From assembly GCF_021173675.1 (NCBI RefSeq), contig NZ_JAIHON010000007.1:248001-312000 (forward strand): 64,000 nt of DNA, written 5' to 3'. The notes under the pieces were generated by a model that had not been told where the DNA came from, made no database searches, and worked only from the letters and a program-made list of their open reading frames with translations. The translations under genes and the position numbers were made by a program. Positions within the stretch are counted from its first letter, which is position 1, and each line of letters opens with the position of its first letter. Shown here piece by piece: positions 24,768 through 33,513 of the stretch. Origin of the DNA: Streptomyces lincolnensis. Lineage in GTDB: Bacteria; Actinomycetota; Actinomycetes; Streptomycetales; Streptomycetaceae.

Positions 24768-25946
24768 TCACCCACCGCCCAGCCGGTCCGCCAGACACGC
24801 CAGGTACAGGGCCATGGTGGCCCGGTGGTCGCGCATCGGGCGGCCGGTGATCTGCTCGATCTTCTGCATGCGGTAGACGACGGTGTTGCGGTGGACGTGC
24901 AGGGCGGCAGAGGCGCGGACGAGGTTGAAGCCGTTCTCGCACCAGGCGGTGACCGTGTCGCGCAGTGCCGGCCAGTCCGGCTGGGCGCGCAGTTCGGCGG
25001 CCGTGAGGTCGAGCAGCCGGTTGCGGGCGGACTGGCCCACGGCGGCGACGACCTGGTGGACCCGCAGGTCGGTGATGAGGTGCACGGGGGAGTCGTCGGT
25101 GGACCGGCCGCCCAGCCGGAGCGCGTCGCAGGCGTCCTGGTAGGAGTCGTGCAGCCCGCTCACGGAGGTGGCGGGCTCGCCGATGCCGACGCGCGCGGCG
25201 AGTCCGTCCTGCGCGGCGATGACATCGGCCACCCGGCGGCAGTCGGCGACCAGGGCGGTGGTGGGACGACGGGCCGGGAGCCGGTGCAGGACACCGATCC
25301 AACCGGGGGCGGTGCCGGCCACGATGTCCTGGGGATCGGCGAAGACCTCGCGGACGCTGCGCAGCAGCTCCGAGCGGATCAGGGCCATGTCCTGCGTGGG
25401 CGCTCCCCGCCGGCGCGCGGCCGTGTCGGGCACGGTCACCTCGAAGGCCACCGCGACCCGCCTCAGCCGCAGGTCGAAACCGAGTTCGGCGGCCCGGAAC
25501 AGCAGGAAGTCGCCCTCGACGACCTGGGGGTCGTAGGAGGCGATGTCGGCCAGCAGCTTCTCCGCGGCCCGCTCCGACAGCAGCCGGGAGCGCAGCATCA
25601 CGGACTCCCTGAGCAGGATCTCCGTCTGGCGTTTGACCAGCAGGCCGAAACGGCGCACCTGGGCGGGCGTGCCGGTGATCCCGACGGTCCCCACCGCGCG
25701 GCCGTCGGTGACCAGCGGCAGCGTGACCCCGGGGCGCACCCCGCGCAGCCGCTGGGCCTCGGGGGCGCTGTGCGTGGCGGCCTCCTGGGTGCGCACGACC
25801 TCGACGGACGCCTCGTGGAAGGTCCCGACCCGGCTGCTGTCCCCGCTGCCGATGACCATGCCCTCCGCGTCGGTGATCAGCACGTTGAAGCCGATGACGG
25901 CGGAGGTGTCCCCGGCGATCTCCTGCGCGAGTGACGGGCTCAGCAC
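24768..25946 (-). CDS. CdaR-type sugar-diacid/PucR-like regulator
   Basis: This 392-residue regulator has an N-terminal diacid recognition domain (SPSLAQEIAGDTSAVIGFNV, then ITDAEGMVIGSGD and RVGTFHEA), a central GGDEF-like region, and a C-terminal PucR helix-turn-helix (NLVRASAALHVHRNTVVYRM). GTG 25946 is used because GGGAGGAAC precedes it and the diacid domain begins immediately; an upstream extension of 116 codons is not supported. It lies between the TPP unit and the divergent amino-acid transporter, so it probably controls uptake. Confidence 0.85.
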   Translation of the reverse strand: MLSPSLAQEIAGDTSAVIGFNVLITDAEGMVIGSGDSSRVGTFHEASVEVVRTQEAATHSAPEAQRLRGVRPGVTLPLVTDGRAVGTVGITGTPAQVRRFGLLVKRQTEILLRESVMLRSRLLSERAAEKLLADIASYDPQVVEGDFLLFRAAELGFDLRLRRVAVAFEVTVPDTAARRRGAPTQDMALIRSELLRSVREVFADPQDIVAGTAPGWIGVLHRLPARRPTTALVADCRRVADVIAAQDGLAARVGIGEPATSVSGLHDSYQDACDALRLGGRSTDDSPVHLITDLRVHQVVAAVGQSARNRLLDLTAAELRAQPDWPALRDTVTAWCENGFNLVRASAALHVHRNTVVYRMQKIEQITGRPMRDHRATMALYLACLADRLGGG

Positions 25947-26019
25947 GACTGGTTCCTCCCGTCGCGGGCGGGCCGGGTTGGACGCACCGTACAGTGCACC
26001 GAGCGATTCCGGCCACAAG

Positions 26020-26029
26020 TTCGTACGAA
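26020..26029. promoter_or_regulatory. Palindrome TTCGTACGAA, candidate CdaR-type operator
   Basis: This perfect 10-base palindrome lies in the region between the CdaR-type gene (start 25946) and the divergent binding-protein gene (start 26146). The link to the regulator is inference. Confidence 0.4.
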
Positions 26030-26145
26030 GTGAACGGTGACGCGCGACGGGGTTGATCCCTAGCGTATGGGCCCAATCCCACCCCGCCGGGGGCACGAAG
26101 TGGTGAACGGCGGGCCCCTTCAGCGCCCTACGGAAGGCCCGAGCC

Positions 26146-27078
26146 ATGACCCGTATGCGTTCCCTCATATCCGCTTTGTCCGCGATCCTGCTGCTTTCCT
26201 CCGTCGCCGCCTGCGGTTCCGACGACGAGGAAGCCCCGAAGAACGTCTCCGCGAAGACCGCCGCCCTCGGCACCCTCACACCGGGCGTCATCAAGGTCGC
26301 CGTCCAGCCGTACGCCCCCTACACCAGCGTCCAGGACGGAAGGATCGTCGGACTGGACGGCGACATCCTCGCCGCCGTGTCAAAGAAGCTGGGCCTCAGG
26401 ATCGAGCCCGAGGTCACCGACTTCGCCGGCATGCTTGCCGGGGTCCAGTCCCGCCGCGTGGACATCACCGTCGGCGGTGTCGCCTGGTCCGCCGAGCGGC
26501 AGAAACAGGGCCTGTTCACCGACCCGCCCTACTACTCGCCACCGGCGATGGCCGTCCGCAGCGGCAAGACGTACAAGACGGTCGACGACCTCAAGGGCCT
26601 CGACCTCGGCACCGTCGAGGGCTACGTCTGGGTCAAGTCCATCCAGGCCGTACCCGGCGCCAAACTGCACGCCTACCCGGACGCCACCGGCGTCTTCGAC
26701 GACCTCGGCGCGGGCCGCGTCGACGTCGGCTTCCTCGACCCGCTGATCATCATCGCGGCGCAGAAGGAGCGCCCCGAGCTGAGGATCAGCACCGAGTACC
26801 TCACCCCGCCGACCGCCGCCGAGGTCAAGGCCAAGCCCGACTACGCCTACTTCCAGCCGTACCAGACCGGCTTCTACCTCCCCAAGCAGGCCACCAAGCT
26901 GGAGAAGGCGATCTCCGAGCAGATCGACGCCATGTATGCCGACGGCGAGTTGAAGAAGCTCGTCGAGAAGTACGGCGGCGACCCCGAGCAGTTCCTCAGG
27001 CCCGCCGCCGACGTCGCCGGCGCGCGCCGGGGCGTGGACCGGCCGCAGGACTGGACGCCCCCGTTCATCGCACAGTGA
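26146..27078 (+). CDS. Amino-acid ABC transporter substrate-binding lipoprotein (SBP family 3)
   Basis: This 310-residue lipoprotein has a signal peptide ending at Cys23 (SSVAAC) and the family 3 fold, with VIKVAVQPYAPYT at the start of lobe 1, GLDGDILAAVSKKLGL, and DITVGGVAWSAERQK. It would bind a polar amino acid or a related compound outside the membrane. GGAAGG precedes ATG 26146. It heads a tight operon with permease, ATPase and an oxidase gene, so the ligand is probably a substrate of that oxidase. Confidence 0.9.
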   Translation: MTRMRSLISALSAILLLSSVAACGSDDEEAPKNVSAKTAALGTLTPGVIKVAVQPYAPYTSVQDGRIVGLDGDILAAVSKKLGLRIEPEVTDFAGMLAGVQSRRVDITVGGVAWSAERQKQGLFTDPPYYSPPAMAVRSGKTYKTVDDLKGLDLGTVEGYVWVKSIQAVPGAKLHAYPDATGVFDDLGAGRVDVGFLDPLIIIAAQKERPELRISTEYLTPPTAAEVKAKPDYAYFQPYQTGFYLPKQATKLEKAISEQIDAMYADGELKKLVEKYGGDPEQFLRPAADVAGARRGVDRPQDWTPPFIAQ

Positions 27079-27094
27079 GGAGGGAGGAACAGAC

Positions 27095-27880
27095 ATGTCC
27101 GGTCTCTTCCAAGTCCCCTGGTCCGACTACCAGTCCGACCTGCTCGACGCCCTCGGGCGCACCGTCTCCTACACCGCCGTCAGCTTCGCCGGCGCGGTCC
27201 TGCTCGGCCTGGCGGTGGCACTGCTGCGGCTGAGCAAGGCATGGCCCGCGCGGGCGGTGGCCGCCGTCTACACCGAGGTCTTCAAGAACGTCCCGCTGCT
27301 CGCCATCATCTTCCTGACCTACTTCGGCCTGGCCTCGGCCGGGATCCGGCTCGACGTGTTCACGGCCGGCTGCCTGAGCCTCGTCGTCTTCTACGCGGCC
27401 TACCTCTCCGAGATCTTCCGCTCCGCGATCAGCGGGGTGCACGCCGGACAGACGGAGGCGGGCGAGGCCCTGGGCATCGGCAAGGTGGGCATCTTCGGCC
27501 ACGTCGTGCTGCCCCAGGCGGTCCGGCAGGCCCTGCCCGGCACCAACACCATGCTCGTGGACCTGCTGAAGTCCACCTCGCTGCTGGTCACCGTCTCCGC
27601 CGCCGAGCTGATGTCCGAAGGACGGCTCATCACCTCGGCCACCTTCCGGGCGCTGGAGGTCTACCTGGTCATCTCGGCGATCTACTTCGCGCTGTGCTAC
27701 CCGCTCTCCCAGCTCCTGCTGTTGCTGGAGCGCAAGGTACGGGCCGGAGTGCCACTGTCCCCGTGGCGACGACGCCGGGTGCGGGCCGCCCGGGCCCTGC
27801 TCGCGGCCGAACTCAACGGTGACATCAAGACCGGCAGCGGTTTCAGGACCGACCCCGAGCGGAAGGAGGCGGCGGTATGA
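27095..27880 (+). CDS. Amino-acid ABC transporter permease (HisM/GltK family)
   Basis: This 261-residue inner-membrane protein has about five transmembrane helices and the EAA loop (EAGEALGIGKVGIFGHVVLP, around residues 126-145) that contacts the ATPase. It starts 16 bases after the binding-protein gene with GGAGGGAGGA upstream. Its stop overlaps the ATPase start by four bases. Only one permease gene is present, so it probably works as a homodimer. Confidence 0.92.
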   Translation: MSGLFQVPWSDYQSDLLDALGRTVSYTAVSFAGAVLLGLAVALLRLSKAWPARAVAAVYTEVFKNVPLLAIIFLTYFGLASAGIRLDVFTAGCLSLVVFYAAYLSEIFRSAISGVHAGQTEAGEALGIGKVGIFGHVVLPQAVRQALPGTNTMLVDLLKSTSLLVTVSAAELMSEGRLITSATFRALEVYLVISAIYFALCYPLSQLLLLLERKVRAGVPLSPWRRRRVRAARALLAAELNGDIKTGSGFRTDPERKEAAV

Positions 27881-28686
27881 CCGAGCCCGTCATCACCGAG
27901 AAGACCACCGCACCGGCCGGCGCCCCGCCGACCCCCTCCGAGGCCGTCGTACGGATCGAGGGGCTCAGCAAGTCCTTCGACGGCCGGCTCGTCCTGGACG
28001 ACGTGCATCTGGAGGTCGCCCGCGGCCGCATCGTCAGCGTCATCGGACAGAGCGGCGGCGGCAAGACGACCCTGATGCGCTGCGTCAATCTGCTCGAACG
28101 CCCCGACCGCGGCACGGTCGAGGTCGCCGGCGAGGTGGTGCACGAGGGCGGCCGTACGGTCTGCCGCGACCTGCCCCGGCTGCGCCGCACCGTCGGCATG
28201 GTCTTCCAGCGGTTCAACCTGTTCCCGCACCTGACGGCCGTGGAGAACATCGTCCTCGCCCAGCGCAAGGCGGGCATCGGCGAACAGGAGGCGCTGGAGC
28301 GGGCCGTCGCGCTGCTGAGCCGGGTCGGGGTGGCCCACCGCGGCCTCGCCCAGCCCGAACAGCTCTCCGGCGGCGAACAGCAACGCGTCGCCATCGCCCG
28401 CGCCCTCGCGCTGCGGCCCGAGGTCCTGCTCTTCGACGAACCCACCTCCTCCCTGGACGCGGAGGCCACCCGGGAGGTGCTCAGCGTGATGCGCGAACTC
28501 GCCGCCGACGGCATGACGATGCTGCTCGTCACACACGAACTGCCCTTCGCCCGGGACGTGTCCGACCACGTCGTCTTCGTGGACGGCGGCCGGATCGTGG
28601 AGGAGGGACACCCGCGGGACGTCCTCGACCACCCCTCCCAGGCTCGCACCCGGGAGTTCCTCGCCTCCTACGGGACGGCGTCATGA
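27877..28686 (+). CDS. Amino-acid ABC transporter ATP-binding protein
   Basis: This 269-residue ATPase has Walker A GQSGGGKTT, the Q-loop in VFQRFNLFPHLT, the signature LSGGEQQR, Walker B LLFDEP and the switch His in VTHELPFA. It powers the import system encoded by the two preceding genes. Both ends overlap neighbours by four bases, indicating tight translational coupling of permease, ATPase and flavoenzyme. Confidence 0.95.
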   Translation: MTEPVITEKTTAPAGAPPTPSEAVVRIEGLSKSFDGRLVLDDVHLEVARGRIVSVIGQSGGGKTTLMRCVNLLERPDRGTVEVAGEVVHEGGRTVCRDLPRLRRTVGMVFQRFNLFPHLTAVENIVLAQRKAGIGEQEALERAVALLSRVGVAHRGLAQPEQLSGGEQQRVAIARALALRPEVLLFDEPTSSLDAEATREVLSVMRELAADGMTMLLVTHELPFARDVSDHVVFVDGGRIVEEGHPRDVLDHPSQARTREFLASYGTAS

Positions 28687-29948
28687 GCGCCCCCGTGGTC
28701 GTCGTCGGGGGAGGGGTGGTGGGGCTGTGCACCGCCTACTACCTGGCCGAGGCGGGCCTGGAGGTCGAGATCGTCGAACGCCGCGGCCTGGGCTCCGGGG
28801 CCTCGCGCGGCAACGCCGGCTGGGTCTGCCTCAGCCACTCGACGCCCGTCCCGGCACCCGGCGTCGTCCGGTACGCGCTGCGCTCGCTGGGCCGCCCGGA
28901 CTCATCGCTGTATCTACGGCCCCTGCCCGACCCGGCGTTCGTGCGCTGGCTGTGGCGGTTCTGGCGCAGCAGCACACCGGCTGCCTTCCGGCACGGCTAC
29001 GCCGCCGTCGCCGAGCTCAACCGCACCACCTTCGACCTCTTCGACGGCCTGCGCGCGGCCGGCGTCGAGACCACCCTGACCCGCCCCGGCATGGTCCACG
29101 CCTTCCTCTCCCCGGCCGAGGCCCGCCACCACCTCGCCCTGCAACGCGAGATGGCCGACGGCCACTACCCGCTGCCCGACGACGTCGTCACCGGCGACGA
29201 GGCCAGACTGCTGGACGGCGCCCTGTCGTCCGGGGTGCGGGCGGCCTACCTCGTCGAGGGCGAGGGCGTGGTCGACCCGGAGGCCTTCGCCCTCGGGCTC
29301 GGCGAGGCGCTGGCCGCCATGGGCGTGAAGGTCCACGAGAACGTCGAGGCCACCGGGTTCCGCACCTCCGGCGGACGCGTCACCGCGCTGCGCACCGCCC
29401 AGAGCGAGATCCCCTGCTCGGCCGTCGTCGTAGCGGCCGGCATGCGCTCCTCCCACCTGCTGGGCTCGCTCGGACACTCGCTGCCCCTCCAGGCCGGCAA
29501 GGGCTACAGCTTCTCCGTGGACCTGGACCCGGCTCCCCGGCACACCCTGTACTTCGGCGAGCGCCGGGCCGTCGCCTCACCGATCGGCACCACCACGCGC
29601 ATCGGCGGCACCATGGAACTCAGCGGCAACAACAACCGCCTCGACTGGCGCCGGATCGTCGCCGTCGCCCTCGCCAGCCGGCACTACCTCGGCCGCTGGT
29701 TCGACGACCCCGACGACCTGGTCGCCCTGATCCGTGACCCCTGGGTCGGCGGCCGCCCCTTCCTCCCCGACGGACTCCCCGTCATCGACCGCGTCCCCGG
29801 CCACGACAACGCCTACGCGGCCACCGGACACGGCATGCTCGGCGTCACCCTCGGCCCCGTCACCGGCCACCGCCTCGCCGAGTACATCCGCACCGGCCAC
29901 CGCCCCGAAGCCCTCGCCCCGTTCCGCTACGACCGACTGCGCGACTAG
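28683..29948 (+). CDS. D-amino-acid oxidase/dehydrogenase-family flavoenzyme (DadA-like)
   Basis: This 421-residue FAD enzyme has an N-terminal GGGVVGLCTAYYLAEAG motif, the DAO signature ASRGNAGWV, and a C-terminal TGHGMLGVTLGPVTG segment. It would oxidise a D-amino acid or an N-substituted amino acid to a 2-oxo acid. Its ATG overlaps the ATPase stop (ATGA), so the substrate is almost certainly delivered by that transporter. The oxo acid could feed the TPP enzyme at 23073. The exact substrate is unknown. Confidence 0.88.
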   Translation: MSAPVVVVGGGVVGLCTAYYLAEAGLEVEIVERRGLGSGASRGNAGWVCLSHSTPVPAPGVVRYALRSLGRPDSSLYLRPLPDPAFVRWLWRFWRSSTPAAFRHGYAAVAELNRTTFDLFDGLRAAGVETTLTRPGMVHAFLSPAEARHHLALQREMADGHYPLPDDVVTGDEARLLDGALSSGVRAAYLVEGEGVVDPEAFALGLGEALAAMGVKVHENVEATGFRTSGGRVTALRTAQSEIPCSAVVVAAGMRSSHLLGSLGHSLPLQAGKGYSFSVDLDPAPRHTLYFGERRAVASPIGTTTRIGGTMELSGNNNRLDWRRIVAVALASRHYLGRWFDDPDDLVALIRDPWVGGRPFLPDGLPVIDRVPGHDNAYAATGHGMLGVTLGPVTGHRLAEYIRTGHRPEALAPFRYDRLRD

Positions 29949-29967
29949 CCGGCTGTCACCGACGCCG

Positions 29968-30573
29968 TCAGCCCTCCGGCAGCCAGGCCTCCAGGGCGCC
30001 GATCAGGCGGTCCAGCGCGGGCTGCTCGGCCGAGCGGTCCGTCATGACCGTACGGCCGTCGAACTGAAGCGTGTACTGGAACATGTCCGCCGCGCCCATG
30101 TCGATGGTGAACTCGGGGACCTCGTCCAGCGCGGGGTCCCCGAGCAGCGTGCGCAGCTCCGTGAACCGGGCGGCGCCGACCCGCCGCACGACGGTCCTGC
30201 CCTCGTCCGTGACCCGGACGGTGCCGTCACCACGGAGGACCACCTCCTTGCTGACCCCGGCGTAACCGCCGCTGACCGTCATGGTCACCAGCTTCTGGTC
30301 CGCACCGGTGACGGGCACGGGCGCGGGGCGCACCGACGGCGAGGGGGACGAGGAGACCGGAGGAGTGGAAGGGACCGGAGGAGGGGGCGAGCCGGGCGAC
30401 GGCCCTGCGGACGAGGCCGTCACGGCGCCCGTCGGCCGCCCCGACCCCTCCTCGCCCCCGGGCGAACACCCGGCCAGACCGAGCACACCCACCAGACCCG
30501 CCACCACGACCGCACGTATACCGCGCACCACGCCCCCACACCTCGACAGCCCCGACCGGACCGTCGATATCAC
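29968..30573 (-). CDS. Hypothetical lipoprotein with Pro/Ser linker
   Basis: This 201-residue predicted lipoprotein has a signal peptide with lipobox LGLAGC (Cys36), then a 45-residue Pro/Ser/Thr-rich tether, then a globular domain of about 110 residues starting near TGADQKLVTMTVSGG. No known domain is recognisable. GTG 30573 overlaps the stop of the upstream membrane-protein gene (GTGA); a later GTG near residue 15 is also possible. The coupling suggests the two proteins work together at the membrane. Confidence 0.7.
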   Translation of the reverse strand: MISTVRSGLSRCGGVVRGIRAVVVAGLVGVLGLAGCSPGGEEGSGRPTGAVTASSAGPSPGSPPPPVPSTPPVSSSPSPSVRPAPVPVTGADQKLVTMTVSGGYAGVSKEVVLRGDGTVRVTDEGRTVVRRVGAARFTELRTLLGDPALDEVPEFTIDMGAADMFQYTLQFDGRTVMTDRSAEQPALDRLIGALEAWLPEG

Positions 30574-31124
30574 GGAACCAGGTATTCCGACCCCGTGGCC
30601 GCGTCGGCCGCACGGCCTGACGGCCGGCGCGCCGACTCCCGCAGCCTGCGGCCACGACGGGTCGGGCCCCAGGGCTTGAGGACCGAGATGACCGTCATGA
30701 ACACGTAGGCGGACAGGGAGACGATCGGTCCGAACAGCACGTCACCGGCGTCGGGCAGTGGTCCGCCCGTGGCGACGGCGGCGACCGCGGAGTTCACCCC
30801 GGGGCGCAGGGCGAAGACCGTGGCGGTGGTGGTGGCGAGGGTCAGCCAGAACTTCGTCCAGACCCACCGGTGCCGCGCCAGCCCCCATGGTGTGCCCAGG
30901 GAGAGCACGACACCGCTGAGGAACGTGAGGAAGGCGACCGGCAGCAGGAGCCAGTCGGCGAAGAGCTTCATGGCGCGGACGGAGGCTTCGACGGTCACCG
31001 CGGACCCGGTGGTGGCCGCGGTGACCCCGAGGGCGAGCAGTCCGAGCGTGAGCCCGACCCAGCTCGCGGAGGCGGCTACATGGACGACGAGGGAGGCCCG
31101 GCGTGCGGGGCGGCTGAGTTTCAC
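30570..31124 (-). CDS. Hypothetical four-helix membrane protein
   Basis: This 184-residue integral membrane protein has four hydrophobic segments, at about residues 12-33, 50-72, 82-100 and 118-140, and an Arg-rich cytoplasmic tail. The early ASWVGLTLGLLALG segment recalls the DUF2269-type family, but the match is weak. GTG 31124 is chosen because the first helix follows closely; no good ribosome site is visible. It is coupled to the downstream lipoprotein gene. Confidence 0.65.
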   Translation of the reverse strand: MKLSRPARRASLVVHVAASASWVGLTLGLLALGVTAATTGSAVTVEASVRAMKLFADWLLLPVAFLTFLSGVVLSLGTPWGLARHRWVWTKFWLTLATTTATVFALRPGVNSAVAAVATGGPLPDAGDVLFGPIVSLSAYVFMTVISVLKPWGPTRRGRRLRESARRPSGRAADAATGSEYLVP

Positions 31125-31197
31125 CCGACCACCGTGCCCCGGGGGACCCCGCCGGACATCTGACGGCGGGAGTAACCCCGTGTACTGGCCACGGCGT

Positions 31198-31236
31198 ACG
31201 GCAGGGGCGCCGGCGTACGTCCGACGCTCCTGCCGT
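31198..31236 (-). terminator. Hairpin downstream of the SGNH esterase gene
   Basis: The 12-base arms 31198-31209 (ACGGCAGGGGCG) and 31225-31236 (CGCTCCTGCCGT) pair with one G-T-type mismatch and a 15-base loop. They lie 23 bases beyond the esterase stop. Confidence 0.55.
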
Positions 31237-31258
31237 GACCGTCGGCTCAGGCCCAGGC

Positions 31259-33268
31259 TCAGGCCCCGATCCGTGCCGAGATGATCGGCGCGAGCCGGTC
31301 GGCGATCACGCGATGGCCCTGGTCGTTGGGATGGACCGAGTCCGACAGGTCGCCGGAGCCCAGCCAGCCGGTGGTGTCGACGAAGGAGACCCGGGAGTCC
31401 CCGCCCGCGACGGCCGCCTGCACCGCCGCCTCGGTCTGCGGCACGTACCGGCCCCGGAAGGTCTCCAGCACGAAGATCCACGCCTGCGGATAGGCCGCGC
31501 GGACCTTCCGCAGCAGACTGCTGTACGCCGTCTGGAACTGCGGGGAACTCACCCCGTGCCCGACGTCGTTGGTGCCGAGGTTGATGACGACCGCGTTCGC
31601 CCGGTAGCGGGAGAAGTTCCAGTCCGGCGTGGCCGCGTTCGGGTTGAGCCTGCCGAACTGCTGCTCAAGGCCGACGCAGCCGTCCGCCGCCGCGACCAGA
31701 CAGGCGCCGCCCTGGGCGATCTGGGTGTGCTCGACGCCGAGCCGCTCCCCGATCAGCCAGCCGTACGCGGTACGGGCGTTCTGCGAGGTCGTCGTCCCCA
31801 CCGTGATGGAGTCGCCGACGAACTCGACCAGCTTGGTGGGCGCCGGTGGTGCGAACGTCGTCGCCCCGCTGTCGAGGACCAGCCCCTGGAAGACGGCGTC
31901 ACCGCGGTAGGAGCCCGCGACCACCTGGTAGTTGACCTGGAGGGTGTGGTTGCCCGCCGCCAGTGGCGTCGGTGTCAGGTTCACCGTCCCCTTGACGTCG
32001 TTGTGGAAGGTCACGGGCCCGTTGTCGATACGCGCCCAGAGGTCGATCGTGTTCCGCTGCTTGAGCTTCACGGTCCGCCCGGTGAACCCGGCCCGGTAGT
32101 ACGCCCCCGCCCAGTACGGCGTGTACGCGGTGCCGGAACTCTGGGTGTCCCAGCGGCCGACGAGCTTGATGTTGGGGTCGCCGGGCTGGCCGGGAGCGGC
32201 CGCCGCCCTGGTCGACGCGGTGGCCGTGACGTCGAGGCGGGCGTTGACGACCGGGGCGAGACGGTTCGCGAACTTGGTGTGGCCCGCCTCGTTGGGATGC
32301 CCGTTGCCGTCCTCGTAGTCCGTGCCGTCGGTGAGCCAGCCCGTGGTGTCGACGAAGTGGACCCTGGAGTCGCCCGCGGAGTTCCGGGCACTCACCGCGG
32401 CCTTCGTCTCGTTGACGTACCGCTTCTTGAGCGTCTGCACCGCGAAGAGCTGGGCGTCCGGGTACACGCCCCGCACGTCGGCCAGGAACCTGGTGTACGA
32501 CGACTGGAACGCGGCGCCGCTCACCCCGTGCCCGATGTCGTTGGTGCCGAGGTTGATGACGACCGCGTTCGCCCGGTAGCGGGAGAAGTCCCAGTTCGTG
32601 CCACCCGCGCTGGCGTTCCTGAAGAACTGGCCGCTCAGACCCGTGCAGCCGGACTGGGCGACCAGACAGTAGCCGGAGCGGGCTATCTGGGTGTGCCGCA
32701 TCCCCAGTCGCTCACCGGTCTTCCAGGCGTACGAGTCGAGGGCCAGCCGGTCGGTGAGGGCACCGGCGGTGATGGAGTCCCCGACGAACTCGACCAGGCC
32801 GGAGGGCATGCTCGGGGCGACCGTGCGCGCACCGGAGTCCAGGACCAGCCCCTGGAAGACGGTGTCGCCGGAGCGGTAGGAGATCCGCAGGGTGTGGGTG
32901 CCGGAGGAGAGCGGCCGGGGCGTGAGGTTCACCGTGCCGCGCACACCCGCGTGGAAGACGTCGGGCCCGCCGTCGATGCTGACGTAGAGGTTGACCGCGT
33001 CCCTGGCCCTGACCTTGACGGTGGTTCCGGTGAACGAGGTCTGGAGATAGGCGCCGGTCCAGCCGGGCACCGCGGTGGTGCCGGAGCCGGTGTCCCAGCG
33101 TCCGACGTAGACGATGTTGGGGTCGGACACCGACCCGTCGCCCGCGGCGGCCCGGGCCGGGGAGCCGCCGGTCAGCGACAGCAGACAGGCCAGGAGGACC
33201 ACCGTGAGGAGGGCCGGAAGAGTGCGTCTGACGTGGTGTGAGGAGGGGGTGTGGGGGGTGATCTGCAT
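31259..33268 (-). CDS. Secreted tandem-module SGNH esterase (CE2-like)
   Basis: This 669-residue secreted protein consists of two copies of a CE2-type unit, each a jelly-roll domain (DPNIVYVGRWDT; DPNIKLVGRWDT) followed by an SGNH hydrolase domain. Both copies keep the catalytic Ser (GDSIT), the Asn block (NLGTND) and the Asp/His block (GHPNEAGH; VHPNDQGH), so both sites look active. It would remove acetyl groups from plant polysaccharides such as xylan or glucomannan. ATG 33268 follows AAAGGGAT and gives a clear signal peptide ending near ARAAA. A perfect CebR box lies 24-37 bases upstream. Confidence 0.85.
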   Translation of the reverse strand: MQITPHTPSSHHVRRTLPALLTVVLLACLLSLTGGSPARAAAGDGSVSDPNIVYVGRWDTGSGTTAVPGWTGAYLQTSFTGTTVKVRARDAVNLYVSIDGGPDVFHAGVRGTVNLTPRPLSSGTHTLRISYRSGDTVFQGLVLDSGARTVAPSMPSGLVEFVGDSITAGALTDRLALDSYAWKTGERLGMRHTQIARSGYCLVAQSGCTGLSGQFFRNASAGGTNWDFSRYRANAVVINLGTNDIGHGVSGAAFQSSYTRFLADVRGVYPDAQLFAVQTLKKRYVNETKAAVSARNSAGDSRVHFVDTTGWLTDGTDYEDGNGHPNEAGHTKFANRLAPVVNARLDVTATASTRAAAAPGQPGDPNIKLVGRWDTQSSGTAYTPYWAGAYYRAGFTGRTVKLKQRNTIDLWARIDNGPVTFHNDVKGTVNLTPTPLAAGNHTLQVNYQVVAGSYRGDAVFQGLVLDSGATTFAPPAPTKLVEFVGDSITVGTTTSQNARTAYGWLIGERLGVEHTQIAQGGACLVAAADGCVGLEQQFGRLNPNAATPDWNFSRYRANAVVINLGTNDVGHGVSSPQFQTAYSSLLRKVRAAYPQAWIFVLETFRGRYVPQTEAAVQAAVAGGDSRVSFVDTTGWLGSGDLSDSVHPNDQGHRVIADRLAPIISARIGA
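31548..31623. repeat. Near-identical internal repeat, copy 2 (76 bp)
   Basis: This block around the NLGTND motif of the second esterase module matches 32520-32595 at all but two bases, with an offset of exactly 972 bases (324 codons). Confidence 0.85.
32520..32595. repeat. Near-identical internal repeat, copy 1 (76 bp)
   Basis: This copy in the first esterase module matches 31548-31623 with two mismatches, both silent by position. The rest of the modules have diverged much more. Confidence 0.85.
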
Positions 33269-33291
33269 GGGGATCCCTTTCAGAAGTGGGG

Positions 33292-33305
33292 TGGGAGCGC
33301 TCCCA
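33292..33305. promoter_or_regulatory. Perfect CebR box upstream of the SGNH esterase
   Basis: TGGGAGCGCTCCCA is an exact 14-base match to the Streptomyces CebR operator and lies 24-37 bases before the esterase start. A second imperfect palindrome, TGAAACGGTTCA, follows at 33330-33341. Confidence 0.88.
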
Positions 33306-33513
33306 GAGGCAGCCTTCCGAGGGAAGCAATGAAACGGTTCAGCGTCAAGGGATCTCACACGGGAAGAGCCACCGCCGACCGGGTGCGCGCTTAACCCGTG
33401 TGAACGCCCCGGATGGTGGGACCGGCGGACAGGGCTGACGGTGGATCACGTCAGAACCGGGTCACCTCAGCTGGCGACGCGTCAGCTGCCCGGGGCGACG
33501 GAAGGACTCTCGG

